DNA from: Mesaphorura yosii
Taxonomy: Eukaryota > Arthropoda > Collembola > Poduromorpha > Tullbergiidae
Direction: 5' to 3'
Assembly (NCBI GenBank): GCA_009869945.1
Contig: WIXG01000054.1
Location: 233,176 to 297,175, forward strand
DNA length: 64,000 nucleotides
Shown here: positions 32,273-47,200 of the stretch, one piece after another
Layout of the letters: each line of letters starts with the position of its first letter
Position numbering within the stretch: position 1 is the stretch's first letter
Program-made: the position numbers and the translations under genes
The notes under the pieces: model-generated
The model's database searches: none
Told to the model about the DNA's origin: nothing
Seen by the model: only the letters and a program-made list of their open reading frames with translations

Positions 32273-35200
32273 ATGAAGTCGTCACGTAGAAGCAGCAGAT
32301 TCATGCTGCACTTGTTTGTGTTGCTCGTGCTGATGACGACACGTGGATCCAATGGGATTATAAACAACAACCACCATGGGCATGAGCATGATTCCAGCAC
32401 GCCGGAGTCCGACACAGACACGGAGACTGACGCAGACGCGGAAGACGATGATTTCGAGACGGTGGACTATGAAGGTAATGAATTAAGCAACAGAGAAGCA
32501 CAGCACGCTGTGTAATATGCACATGTGGTTTATCGCCTTGCACTTTGCAGTTGTGTTGGATTTGATAAGTCGTAATTATAATTTATGTGTGTGGATCTGC
32601 GAATACTGTCTAGCACAGTAAAAGCACTCGATACAATGGCATGCATGCATGCATGCAAGTCAATGAAAGTGTATGAATAGCATTTTAATTGGATGTGCCG
32701 GTGGTTGGTTGTGAGTGGCGAAGCGGTGCAAACAAGCACATATTTAATCACGATAATGTGTTAATGACAGATTGACATCCATCAAAATAGACCAAAGACC
32801 ATATGCGCCGTCCAATCAACACTCGACCACAAAAAAGGCAACTGTTTCTGAACTGAGTTCGCGATGCCTATCGATTGTTAATTGAGAGGGGGCAGAACTC
32901 GGTAGTTGCAAGTATTTAAAGTATTTTGGCTGGAAGCACCTTTTACACTGCGCGTACCTTTCATGCACAGCAGATGAAATTACGGCACGCACAACTAGCA
33001 CAAAAGAGAGGTTAAAATATCAAAGGAAAGATCAAACTTCAAAGTACTGCACGCATTCAGCATTGAAGTGAGACTTCGGCTGAGGTTCTTCTCGGCTGGC
33101 TGGCTGCATTCCAGCAGCTCCACGCATTGCACGCACCACAGACGCAATAGGAATGGCAGGCTCACTCAGACGACGTAGGAAAGAGCGAAAGGTTAATTAA
33201 TGTTATTTTTAGAAGAATAAAGCAGGTTTCCACTTCTTTGTGCTTAATTTCTTATGTACACTGGACTAACCTTCCGAATGCCTCGAAGCGTTGCGTTAAG
33301 CAGTTACGATTACGAAGAATTCCTTCCTTTTGTCTTCCTTCCATTTCCACTGACACGATAAATAAATTATCAAGAAATACTTACAATTGTCCAGAGAAGA
33401 GCCAGAAGAAGCAGATTACAAAAGTTGGTCCACCAAAGCCTGAAGTTTGTAGTCAGGGCCTGGTCGGACTCGGAGTGCTTCAAGTGGAGACAATTATTTG
33501 AGATTAATACAGTAACACTAACAACAATGACAATGAAGAAGAAAAGATGGAATTGGGAAACTTTTACCATTAGGATTTAAATTAGTCCAAGATTTCTTCC
33601 GGCAGTTCATGAAATCTAAATCTAAGCCAAAGACGAAGACGAAGCAATTGTACAAGTTTAGAGTTAAAGATTTGAATTGCCACTTTGCTTTACGAGACGA
33701 ATACGAAATGGACCGTGAATAATGCAATAAGATTAGAAACTGGAAATGAAACAGGAACAGATAACGATTCAAGACAAGCAGGCTTGGATTTGGAGCTGAA
33801 GCTCATCTTCATTGTTCTTGGCAACGGATTAAGTCAGCCAGTCTGCCAGTCGGGATTTATTTGTGTATTCATTGCGTGTGTTTACTTTTCATTGTTGTAA
33901 GTACGCAGTTTAGTGCGAGATTATCCTAAAAATTACTCCGTCGACTTGTGCAGCATGTCAAAATACAAAGAAGAAAGAAAGTCTCACGCTGATAATCTTC
34001 TTGTTGGCTGATGGCTGGCTGAGGTTCAAATTGTTTGTGTCGTGCCCGGTGTGGTTCTTCGTTCTTCTTCCTCATTCCAGCTCATCCATCCGTTTATCAT
34101 CTGCTCGGAGTCTTCGACTTTGCCTCTTCCCCGAAGCATCACAGCAGTCGCCAAAGTTGTCTGGCTTGTCTGCAATCGTGCAATCAATTATTTTATTATT
34201 AAATTCTAATGAATCATCGATCCTTAGACTTACTTTTGTGATGCTTCGAGCAATGAGCAATGAATGAATGGCGGAGCATGGACCGGCTGATCCTCCGCCA
34301 TGGCCCTGTCATTGTTCTGTTCTTGGTAGAAGATGACTTGCAATCAAATCGTTGCCGCTGCGCTGCACAGATTAGATAAACAGCCAAAATCACAATGACG
34401 TTAATTTATGAACCTTGCTTGTTCGCAGATGAAGACGACCCATTGTTGCCACCTTCGCCTTTTCCGTCAGGCGGATCCTCCAGCGGTGGCGGTGGATTCA
34501 GCCACGGCGGATTTGGTCAAGGAGTTAACGCAAATCAACACGAGAATGCCCATGCTCACGCTCACGCGCTTGAGGCATGGGCCTACGACGTGATTTGGTT
34601 TCAGCAAGAACCAGAAGACGCGTATATTGTCAAGACAAAGGGCGGAGTGGCGACACTCACCTGCAAAGTAGCCGCAGCTTTAAAGGTAGACTGATTCAAT
34701 GAACTTATCAGTTGCGACGTGAGCACTTCGTGGTTACAAAATGCAATGCGTGCTTTCGTCGAATTTGTGCCGGCCAGATTCGCGCCGGTGTGGTTATCGC
34801 TTCGATGCTTGTGCGATGCTTGCATGCAATGCACAAGTTGAGGGTTTTATGCTCAAAATTAGTTTCGGTTATCCATTCTTCGCCACCCGCCGTGAATTTA
34901 ACAATGCGAGTCTAATTGTGGTGTAACGACGACGAAATCCATAAAGTGAAGTTTAGTGTTATTAACTTGTGCTTTGCGCTTGCAGGTATATTTTCAGTGC
35001 AATGGTAAAATGGTTCCTCGGAGTCGACAACTCTATCATCAGTTCATGCACACGAGCACGGGAGCTCCAATCGTAAGTTTGATGCGATGCACCTTCTGAC
35101 AGACAGCTTTTCATTTCTTTCGCCGTTTCCATTTCGCAGACGCAAATTCAGCTGAACGTCACACGTGAAGACATTCAAGAGGAAAGTGGATCCAGTCCTG

Positions 35201-38200
35201 GCGTGGGTGTTGGCTCGGCCAATGCTGCAGGGAGTGCAGCATCCGACGGTGGTGATTTCCTGTGCGAGTGCGTGGCAGCCAACAAGCGAGAGACGAAGAT
35301 CAGTCCTCCAGTCCACGTTCGAGTCGCATGTAAGTCCACATCGGCATTACACGCACACGTTTTAAAATTCCATCGCGCCGCATGCCGCAAAGAGCCCTAA
35401 TTTGTTTGCATAACAATCTTGACTTGAAGTCGGACAGGAGTCGAGTCGAGCCTGGAATGGGGAATGTGAATTGACTCATCCTGTTCAAATATTTGCGTTT
35501 GATATTATTAAAACGTGTAAATGCGTAGAGCAGTGTAATGTGTCATCTAATTAGAGAAAATGTGTTTGGGGATCCTCGTGTTCATTGTCGTCGTCATTGT
35601 GCATTCAAGTCAGTGCAGCAGCGACAGCAGTGACGACGACAGGGAAGAGCACAGGCTATTAATTAATGCAAACAAATCAGGCAAGCAGGGAGGCAAGCAG
35701 GCAGTTGTACAGATGCAGAGACTGTGTTAATGATGAGTTATTATGAATGATGAAAGGTAAAGTGATCCTAAATACACAATGAGATGACAATTCCGGCAAA
35801 ACAAGGCAGAGAGAGAACATTTAGCATTTCCACTTCCATTTTCTGTGCTGCTACACGTTTGTCTTTTCTCCGTGTTCTGTTTCGCTCCCTCTCATTCATT
35901 CATTGTATGCATCTCCCACGAACTGCATCTGCGAATGCATCTCTGTGTTCCGAGAGATGAGATGAAGACAAGACACGATCAACGATCAAAGTGAGGAAAG
36001 ATAATATTGAAAAGCAGCTCAGTCTGGTGCGAGTGCAATGTATAAGAAAGCATGCAACAAGCAACACTTTGCCTTGCCTTGCCAAGCGAATGCAATTTGA
36101 TGATTACAATGCTGTCTAATTGCATTATCATCGTCCGAATCTAATTACTGCGGAATTGCAATCTTGTAATTAGGCGCATAAATCAAATTAATACCGAAAT
36201 CCTGCACAACACTGCAATTTCCACGCAGCACGCAACACTACTATTGCTGCTGCTGCTGTGGTGGAGATCATCTGCTGAATCTGCAGCAGCTTTCAATGTC
36301 AGTGCCACGGCACTGCCAGACAGCAAGGCAAGGCGGAGGAAGTTTGTTCCGAACTGATCTTCTGTGATGTGTTTTTCTATTATTGTATCTCGGTCCGCGT
36401 CCGCCGAGTTGACGGTTTGTTATTATTACGGCAGCAGCAGCAGGAACACAAAAGAACCGTACAAGAATAGGAAACGAATAAGGAGTCGGAATGGAGAAAC
36501 AAATTAAAGACACATGGGGTCTTTTCACAGGCATGGCAGTAATCTTCGCTGTGCCGTGGAGCACAATTTGCGTTGGCATGAGCAAAACAAAAGAATGCCG
36601 GGCCTGAATTGATACAAAGTACGCGTAAATGACAAGACACTGGCAAAAGGGGTAAAAGAGTAAAAGACTGCATAAAAGAACATCGCATCTGTGTTTAGAT
36701 TAGAATAACACAGCAGAAAAGCAGAAGCCAGTCGCAGTGCAGGCCGGAAAAGAAATCCAGAATTGTCACACTTGTTTCCTGGCACTGGCTCTGAATCTAA
36801 TTATAAAGGAATTCGTTGCCCAATATGTAACAGGAGACGAGACAAGAAAGTCAATTGTTGCGTTGCACGGAATAATTTAATAGCCCGTAATTTGTAATGT
36901 AAATATTTACATTTCGAAAAACACTTGAATTGAATTTCATTCGTTCTACTCGCATTCGATTGTGGAATGATTGAATCATAATATTTGGATATTATTCACA
37001 TGCGTGTTATCATTGTTACTTGAGACACGCAGGAAAAGGGTTCGGTTCGGGTTCACTGCGGCTGCTGCTCTGTTGTGTTTACATTAGAATATAATTTACA
37101 AGTATGTGTCTTTATGGCATTGGCATTGGCAATGGCAATGGCAGCTCATCTTCAACAAAAGGAAATTTCGTATCATTTTTCAAGCGTAGAGAATACTTCA
37201 CTTCAATGCACCAGCTTGCCACAAGCGATAATAGACTCGGGACACATCTTCGGCGCGCTGCGGTGCGAATTTTCTCCATGGCCATTATTATGCATGGGAT
37301 TACCTTTTAATTTGATACCTCAATTTTTCTTGAGAACAGCGGCAGCAGATAGCAGATGAGGTTGGTTCATCCTAATGCACGGCCAGACGGAACGAAGAAG
37401 GCGCAGGCGGTTGCCTTGCGTTTGTTTTTGTTGTTCTTGGGTTTAAATTTCGTGGACGTGAACTGCATTGCATAAAAATAGGAATCCGAGTCGAGATTCC
37501 AAATATATTATGCGAGCACGTTGAGTGAAGCTGTACAGTTCGACAGACTCACGCGATCCCAGCCAGGCCAGTAAGACAATGCCGACGAAATCAGGCTGAG
37601 GCTGAACGACTGCAGCTGGAGTCGCTGGAATGAAGGCAGGATGAAGAAGAATTAGAATGAATGTTGCCTGTTTTGTTCTGGATGGATGGAGAGATAGTCA
37701 GCGGAGAGTGTGTGCGTGGTCTCGTCTGGACTTTGTTAAGCATGGCATACGCATACGGTGGAAGGGTTTGGATTTTTTAATGCTCTGTTGCTGGCTGCTG
37801 CTGCCAGTTGCTTGAAGTGCCATGCCGTGCCGTGCAGGTATTGCCATTGCAAAGCATTGGTATTGAAGGCTGGTGGTGGTGGCACAGATGTACATGATGA
37901 GTTTTCTCCTGGGAATAAAAATCGTATCGTATCTTTCACTATGATGCTGCTGCTGTTATACAAGATGCACTACAATGCACTGAAACAATGCCGGGATAAA
38001 TGTATTACGGCATGGCATGAGGAATATTTGACATGAATCCCGTTCTCGTTCGTAATTCCTCTGTCCTGCCACGCCAAGCCAGGCCATGCGTTGTTGGACA
38101 AGAAAATCGTATTCGATAAAAAGACATTCAGTTTCCCAAACTGTACGCGTTCGCGATACGCGTAGCACACACAAAAGTTTTTAATAAGATATTTTAATAC

Positions 38201-41200
38201 TTGTGGAAAAGTTTCCAAATATTGTATCAAGTGCCTCACGTACTTTCTACTCGCTGCTTGCACGCGATGGCGATGGCAATGCGGTTACTGGTTGCGTGGC
38301 AAAGCTTGATTTCATTTCATTTTCATCAAGAACCGATTTTGATTTCAATCTCTTGTGCACTGTGCACTCGACGGCTGTGGTTGCTCTAGTCAGAATGCCT
38401 GCCTGTATTGGTTAACTCATTATCTGGTGGTGGTGGCACAAGAGACATAAAATTTACATAAAATACCAATTTTATGTTACGTTCATTGTCTTTGCTCTGT
38501 GCTTTCACTCTACTGGCTCTAATTAGCAACCACAACTTTAGGCCATGGCCATGGCAGATGGTTGGCGTCGGCGTTGACGCGTAATTCAATTAAAACTCAC
38601 GCGCTATCTTTCTTCAGCTGAATCAATCTCATGCTTGTGCTACTGTTGATAAAGTTTGCATGTCACCTGAATTACAGACTTGAAGAAGTACTTCGAGCAA
38701 TCGCCCTACTCGAAGCACGTGGAAATCGACTCTCAAACGGAGCTCCGCTGCATCCCTCCAGATGGGCTTCCACACCCGACCATCACGTGGGTGCACAATG
38801 GACGTGTCATTGAGCGGGAGAACACAAACTACATCATCACTGCCGACGGGCATCTCCTCATCGCCCAGACGAAGTTGTCAGACATGGGCAACTACTCGTG
38901 CATCGCGGAAAATGTGGCCAGTCGCCGGATCTCGGAACCTGCTCTACTCACAGTTTACGGTGAGCGCCGTGTCCTTATCTTTCTGCTCCGTCATGATGGT
39001 CTTGATTCTGGGGGTTGTCAAAATAATAAATATTAACGTTCATAGTTTACAAGTTTAACTCGGAATTTATCGTCACATAAAGGCTTAAAAGTACCGCAAT
39101 AGCGAGCACTCGAACAACGAGCGATCGAGCAGCATCTCGCTTGAGCACTTGACTGGCATAATGAAATTCTTTCAAGATTTCAAGTGCGTTGCATTGCGTT
39201 GTTCCGTGGTTAAGTTAAAAAACGTACGCGCACGCATACGTAAAGTAGAATAGAATGCAAAAGTTTAGAAGAGCAGTTTTTTCATCGTTCTTTTCTTCCA
39301 CTTCATTAAGTTTAATTTATGGAAGTGAGGACGAGATGGAGGAGCCGTAAATGTAAACGTAAACCCATTAAATGGAGAACCCCAGCGCAGTGTAGTGTTT
39401 TTAAGTAGTGAATCTCATTTGAATACATTATCAGTGACATTTTTAATGAAATTTCGCTCTTCAAGTTATTTATAAGCAATGTTCGGTGAACTTTGTGGCT
39501 TGCAGTGAACGGGGGCTGGTCCAGCTGGGGTGAATGGTCTGAATGTCAAGGCTCCTGCGGGAAAGGCGTCGAGCGGCGGTCACGGACCTGCAGCAACCCC
39601 ATCCCCCTCAACGGCGGACGACCCTGCGCCGGATCCGCCACACAGAAGCAAGAGTGCATCATAACTTGCCCGCGTAAGTGAACCAAACCTGGCTCGCGCT
39701 GCTCAAAGTCGCTGGCGCCTTGTTAACTTAACTTTAATGTCAATGTCGAGTCGAATTCAGGTTCGGTTTCAAATCTCGTGAGAACCGTGAGCCGCGAGCC
39801 GGTAGAGTGAAGTAAAGTGCCGGCTCCCGGCGAAAAGTGTATTTTTGTTGTGGAGGAGGATTAAGTTTTGTAGAAAGAAGAATGATTGATGAGATCTCTC
39901 AGTCATTCACTCAAGAGCACGAAGAAGATTCCATTTCCACTTGCGTTGAGTCTTGGCGCAGTGTTCCTCGAAGACAAGACAAGACAAAAGACTCTGCAGA
40001 ATAAATAAAGCTAAATACTTACGACCGTTACCACTTCGCTTTACCGTATGAAGGCAGAGAAGGAAAGAAGACTGAAAGAATGAGATAAATGTAACAAAGA
40101 ATACTTTACTTTACTAAAAAAAATTAGTAAAGTAAACTTTACTCTGCCGTCGAGATTGGTTCATTATAGGCAATAGCTGCAGAATGCACTCAAATTCCTT
40201 CTAATTCGAAACCGAGTCGAGTGAAAATGGAAGGTGACAGATGCTGCGAGGCTCGACTATCTTTATGATTCCATTTAGAAGGCAAAAGCGAAACAAAAAA
40301 ATGTGTGCGCGGTAAAATATGCACGCACTGCTCTGACTCTAATGGATTGTCATTCTAGAACGGGCATTGACATTGTATCTGTGTCTCTATCGCGGTTTTT
40401 GGCGTGGCGGCTTGCTTTAATCTATTTTTATTTATGTGCCATGCTCGTCCTATAATTTATGCACTTTGTTCATGCAGCTATCGACGGTCGCTGGTCACCG
40501 TGGACTGGATGGTCCATTTGCGGAGCTGATTGTCGGCAGTACAAACGACGCACATGCTCCAACCCCGGCCCAGCTTATGGAGGCCGCAATTGTTCTGGGA
40601 AGGACATCATGTACTCGAACTGTACAGGAGGACTGTGTAAAGGTAAGGCAAACATGCACATACATTCCGGAAATGTGTGGAACATAAATAAGGCAACCCA
40701 AGGCAGAGTGAGCAGGAAAGCAGGCAGGCAGCGGCGCCTCATTATTTTAGGGCCAGACCAGAGCAGACAGCAAAGGGACATGGCCGAAGTAGCCCGGCCA
40801 CGACTTAGGATTGTGATAGTCTTCGGTCGGGAGTATTGATTAGTTCATTAAATACGCATTATGCGGCTCAGCCGAATTCCAGATTCCTGGAGGATAGATA
40901 AGGCAAACGGATGAGAAACAGCGATACGATAAGGATACAAGACCCATAAATTATACGTACTCCAATGCAGAATGCTCGTGCTAGCCGAGAGCCTCGAGTT
41001 CGCATAATTTATTGGTTTATTAGTATTGGAATCCCTGAATAAAGATTTTGGAATTTGTGTGCCAAGATTGTGCATTCGATACGCATAATCTCCATCGGTG
41101 CCAATGCCATGCCACGCTGTGGCAATCTATGGAGCATGTAATTAAAATGTTCGCTTTTGGGTGGAGAGCAGAAATGGAGACAAGACTTGAACCGAGATAA

Positions 41201-44200
41201 GAATGACACATCGGTATTTGAGAGTCGAGAATGAGAACGACTTCTGAAATTCTGATGCCATGCAATTTAATTAAGCTCATTATTACTGACTACAACTTCG
41301 AACTCGGCTCGAGTTTGAGAGTTGGTTCAGACCCAAAATCAGACGCATTCCGATTCGAGAGCACTCAACTCCCATTGATTTTAATTAGCAGATCGCCTTA
41401 GGTGGGCCAGAAGGGTCATCAAGCCCTTACCAGAGGCACGACGCACTTCACGTTTTGCACTGGGCCCGGTAGTAAATTGAGTGCTGCATATTTAATCATC
41501 GCCCAGCATTCAGGCGTTATTAATGTCGAAAGTTTTACCATTTAGGGCGCATTTTACATATTACAGTAGCGATTGTCCTTTTGTGAGAACAGCGCCTGGA
41601 TTCGAAACCAAAACTCACGATTTGGACTCAAATTCCCATTTACAAAATGTACTCAAGTACTTCAGATTGCGGTACTTCACTGCTTCTCTTCTGCTGTTGC
41701 TCGCTGTTGACTGTTTCTGTTTTGTCCCATTGTTTTAAACTCTTCTGTGCCGCCGTACCGCAATGAGTCAAATGTTGCGTTCATTGTTTTCCATTTCCCG
41801 TTGCCATTCTCTGCTCCCTCTCGGCCAGTCTCACATTCCCATATACCCAATGCTTGCGATGCTGTGGACTAGGTCCATGAAAACGAAAACCGATTCAAAT
41901 TACAATTCTCCCAAGTACTTGAGTACATTTTGTTGTCGTGTTCGTCGTTCGTGTTGTTTGATACAAAATTACTATTTATGAGATGCCCCTTTCGGTACAC
42001 AAACTTTTACTGTGGAGGCAGTTACGCCGTATTTGTGTGTGTTTTGTGGTTTTTAGACTACGACCCGAAATTGTATTAAAATTCATGAGATTTTCTTTTG
42101 TATTCTATTTTTGTTTGTCCGACCGACGCACTCGAGTGCAGCCTACTTGGAGTATTTGAATACAAAATGAATTAAATTAATAGAAACAGGCAGCCAGGCA
42201 GCCAGCCAGGCTTACACCGCGGTCGAAGTGCATCGCGATGGTGAGTGCAAGGAGAAAGTCAATTCAAGTCAGGCCAGTGAAAGCGTGCGAGACAGCCGCG
42301 GACAGATCAATATCGACTTTGAGACTTGGACTTGAACGTGAATTTGACGGTTATTTGCTTTGCTAAACGATGGCGAGCATTCAATCGTAAAGAAAGAGAT
42401 TAACATCGTGTATTTCGCGTATTTTATCGGAAGGCAATGCTGAGAGTGTAGTGCAGCGGCAGAGCTCGGCATTGGCAATGGCAATCGGCTGCACTTGTGC
42501 CGTGAAGCAAATAAAACTCAATTTATTGAAGCAATAAATTCGGAGCAGAGTCTGATGGCTGAGTTTAATGAAACAATAAAAAACACATCGTGCATTCATG
42601 CCTGCGATTCCTGTGCGTTTACGTTTACACGAGACGGATTGAGACTGGGGCTAAGTGAATTTATATTTGACAACATTATTGGACAATTACATTACATGCC
42701 CCAAGCCTGCCTTGTCTTACGCTGACCCTTGCCTGACCCGAACAAATAACAACCCCACTGACTTGACTTCTTTCACTTGTGTGTTCCAGAATTCGGAGCT
42801 GGCGTCCATGAAGGAGGCAGTCAGAGCATCGAGCCCGCGTCCGCACCTGCCGCCGACTCGCATGGAGACGATGGCGGTTCGTCGCCCTCCATCCTGGACC
42901 CAAGCACCACCACCACGAGCACGCGAGGTCAAGGTAAGAGCCCGCCGTGCATTGCGTCCTCTTCCCGCGAAATTCAATCTCAATCTCTGCCTGGGCTAGG
43001 CGGGTAGTGCCCGTGCCATGCAATTTGCATAAAATCCACACAAATTGTGAAAATTGAAAATTCGAATCACAAACTCACGGAAGACGGTACGAAATGAAAA
43101 AATGTCTGCAAACATAAATTTCACTTTGCATTAGTGCTCGGTCCTTCGTTTACGGTGGAGTGCGGGACAGTTACACGGTTGACGGCTCACATTAACTTTC
43201 ACGTGCTCTGCCCTGCCGCTGTCATTTTCCGTCTCCTTTTAAGATGATTACTTTCACTTCCCCATTCCACTTTTCTTAATAAAAGTACGTGACGGGGCAG
43301 AAGTTCTGAAGCCTTTTGCCCATTCAAAGCTGCTGCAAGAGGAGCACAGCATTTGCATGCACTGATTCATAAAATGCGTTCGCTGCACGAGCGTCTTCTT
43401 TCTCTTTCTTACACTTAATTAAACAAGAATGTTTAAATCTTTTGTTTCTGTGTCGCTTCTTCATTTCAGTTCGTTCGACTCTGATTCAATTCCAACCCCT
43501 TCGCAAGCTAAGATCAAAACTGTGGCGAGGCGAGCCGAGTCGCGCGGCGCGATGCTCTCATTCATTCAATCGCAGTTTGCAGCGGGCAAAAGGCAATGCA
43601 CGATTCTCGTCTGCCCATTCAAAGGCCCGAGCTTCGTATTTTGTGATCCTAAAATGAAACTCTTGTTTCTTGAATGCGTCCGTGCAAGTCAAGCTTTAAT
43701 TCTTAATGACTTCTTTCCTTTGTGACTGTGACTGCGTACAAATGCCAACTACCATTTAAGAATATTACTGTCTTTTGCTCTGTTCTGCCTTGGTCTCGTT
43801 CTTTCGTTTGTGTCGCTTCATATTTTGTATTATGACATTCACCCCATCATTGTCTCGATTGTCTGGGCTTTATGTTTGGCCACACAAAAGAAGACTGACT
43901 TGCAGCTTGTGTGATTTGAGCTCTTGATAATATTCTAATACCACTTGGGAGACCCATCCTCGAAGCATCGCTGCCATTTATGTCTTTATTAATTGAGCTG
44001 TCCGCGAACGCAAATGTCAAGCATTGACATTTCTGCGTTCTGCCAGAGAGAAAGCCATCGCCTTTCGACTTTCACTGTCGTGCCAAGCAATCGAACCCCC
44101 GTCGTGTTTGTCATCGTTAGAGCCTTCCTTCAACGAGCCGCCCAGAATATGAGTCATGCGATGCAGTTTGATGGTAGCAATTTAACTTCCGGTTGTCTAT

Positions 44201-47200
44201 CACGCGAAGAGGCGGAAGAGTGCGTGGAGGCAAAGCAAAGATTCTGCTCTGCGATGCTGATGTGATTCAAAGTGATTTCTTTTATTTACGCGTACGCGTA
44301 TCTTTTCTCTTTTCTTCCCCTTCTTTTTCTGTACATAACAACCACTTGAGTGCTGCTGCGTGGCTGGCTGAGCCGAGTAACAACAATAATAACATAATTG
44401 ATGGATACAGCACAGAATGAAGAAACTCGCGCTTCTACAGAAGAATCCTCCGTCGCATTTCTCGCATTCGAATTCACTTCGAATCTCAGGCGCGTCGCGT
44501 CTCGTCGCGAACGTCTGCAATTGAAACTTTTATATTTTTATGAGTCAATACATTTCCTTCTAAATGCATTGCCTGCGCCTTGCTTGCACGAAAACAACTT
44601 TCTTTGCCTTTGCTTTTCTCTCCCCTCACGTCTTTCTCCACCAACGCAGCAAAAGCAGTGCTTTGTACTGGCATTTGAGTGAACATATCATCATCATCAT
44701 TTATCGTGTTACCCACTTTACAATGCAATTCCCTGTTAAGCATCGGCGCTACCGAGTTTACGCCGTGTGCTTCCCCTGTTCGTACGCGTACGCTCGAGAT
44801 GCGAAATTCAGAATCCTTTTGAAAGGAAATTTAATTGCCGTGTCTCGCCCGCTTCGACTTTACTTCTGTGGGCTAGTACACAGACGTACGCATACTACTT
44901 GTGTGGGTTTGGCTTTCAAGTATTTTAGTACACCAATTCAAATCTGCGTTCGAATTCTGCCAACTCATCCCTGCGCATTAAGCGCTAAGCACAGATTTTG
45001 AGTACCCGAAAGAAATTCCCCATTTTATTAACCCATCATTATGAAAATCATAAAATCCGAGCCAAAATGTTCACAGTGCAGTGTAGGCAGCTCCTTTGTA
45101 TCGTTCGCGTTCGGTTGGTTTTTAGTACGCATAAATCTTAATAAACTTTGGATGGGAATTTTCGTTCCCGTAATAAAAACGGTTGTCGTCATCGTATTGG
45201 AATTGGCGTAAAGCATAATTTGACGATTGATTGAAGTCAATTTCAAGGCAAGTCGTTTCCAGGTCTTGAAAACTTTGAATTGTGGGAATTCTGGCTCGGC
45301 ATGCTATGCAAATGTCAATCTAGCTGTGTTGTGTATTGAGCGTATGTAAATTGGATGGACGCATAATGACTGGGGCACTGGCACTGACTGCCAATTTCTG
45401 CATTTCTCGTCGTATTTATGCATAAAATTACTGCTTGACTGCTATCTTGGTCGGGTCGTAAATGTCCGTGTTTGCCCAAGTAATTGGGAGGCAGAAAATT
45501 ATGGAATTGGATCGTGGATCTTGGCAAAAGGCAAGAGGGAAATATGAGTCACATGTACAAGAGAATGAGAATCTTGGGCATCTTTCCTTTTCTTTGGTCG
45601 GGGTTCGTCTTTTGTGCGGGGTGACCAAGAACTTCCGGTTTCCTCTCCATACGATGCACCGCCGTTGCTGACTCAGATCGCACTCGCACTCTTGCTTTTA
45701 CTCGTGCTCGTTGTAATAAATGAGTCCTGCCTCTGCTGTGCTGCTGATGATGACAGAAGATTCATGCAATGGCAATGGCAATAAATGCCAGGCTACTTAA
45801 AAGGAGTCTTTCTGTGCTTCTGCAGTGAAGCAGCAGAGATCCGAAAGATATAAAAGCAAGTAAGTTTTTGGATCTTGACAGACAGATAAATTATTGAGGA
45901 ATGTCAAGACAAGGCAGAGCAGAAGCAGTAAAAAGGCAGGCCGGGCCAGAAACGGAAGGGAAAAAAGTTTTGTATTTTCAACGCAGCAGCCGCACAAAAA
46001 TGCGTGAGTGCAAGACAAGACTCGACGTAGTGCTTGCTGACTGGCTTGGCATTTGGGTCCTTGTCTGGTTCTTGTGTGGGGAAATTTATTTCAGTTCTGC
46101 ACCACCACCGCGTACGCGTTTATGAGCCATCTTCTCCCTCTTCGTGCTTGTACTCGTCGTCGCACTCGCACTGCTTCTTGCCTTTTGCTCTCTGGCCCGC
46201 TTGCATTTCGCATTCCAACAACTCATTCGAACAATTACCGGGCACTGGAACGTGCAACCCTTTAAGTGCCACCAGTCAGCTTCACGAACCAGATTGTCAT
46301 TCGCAGACCCGACCGATGATCAATGATGGCTTGGGCTCGAGTGCGCATTTCTTATTCAGATTTCGGACAGCGAACTCCTTTTCAACAGCAACTGACGACG
46401 AAGACGACGGTGGTCATTTCCTAATGCGAAGTGTCATTAGCAAATAACGCGTAACAGGAACGGGTGACGAGTGACGACGCATTGTCGTTGCCTTCGCCTT
46501 GGCCTTCACCGTCGTGTCATTTATAACGCTTCGCTTTGTTTCGCAAGCGACGACATTTGACAATGTTTCCAGTTCATTTCGTTTCATGTCTTCTTATATG
46601 GTCGAGATTATACCCAGCTTTTTATCACATCCAAGAGAATGACAGCAATGGTACTGCCATTGGGTACGGCACGAAGAAAGCAGAAGCAGAAGGGACCAAG
46701 CATTACACTTACGCACAGGCTCAAGACATACGCGTTGCGTAATGCCCGTTTTATAAAATGATAAGTGAGTAGTCGTCAGTCGTCAAGCGCCAAGCGACAC
46801 GTACGGGCAAGAAAGCGGTGCTTAGTGCGTTTTCTTTGATGTTGATGTGAGTGTCCTTTAATCTTTCCATTACACCGCGACCATCATGCTGCCGGGCCAT
46901 GCTGCTACGGGAAACGACATAAACATGTAAAGTGATCCTTGATGCACATGGCTACCATTTCCATGCCACACAGACTGAGCCCGAAGTACTTGCACGGGGA
47001 TTCCCAGTGCACGGGTTCGTATGCCTGTGCTGGGTTGCGTTGTGTTATTAATGCTGGCGTGGTGTGGTGGTGAAAAGTGCAGAAAGCAGAATTGTGATCA
47101 CGACGTTACGTTACGGTTAACGTAATAAAGTCATTTTCTATTGTTAAACGGGTGCAGGATTTGGACTCGAAGACAAGCAAGCCAAGCAGGGGGAGAAAGT

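Noticed and set aside
42655-43041. Open frames in alternative phases over unc-5 exon 8
   Set aside because: The frame joined by the neighbouring unc-5 exons is a different one, and phases agree across all 14 exons.
44080-44110. tRNA B-box-like word (TCGAACCCC)
   Set aside because: No matching A box or cloverleaf stems could be drawn around it; no tRNA gene was found anywhere in the window.
44564-45001. 145-codon frame in the 5-kb unc-5 intron
   Set aside because: No domain, no start context and no splice sites; chance in a pyrimidine-rich stretch.
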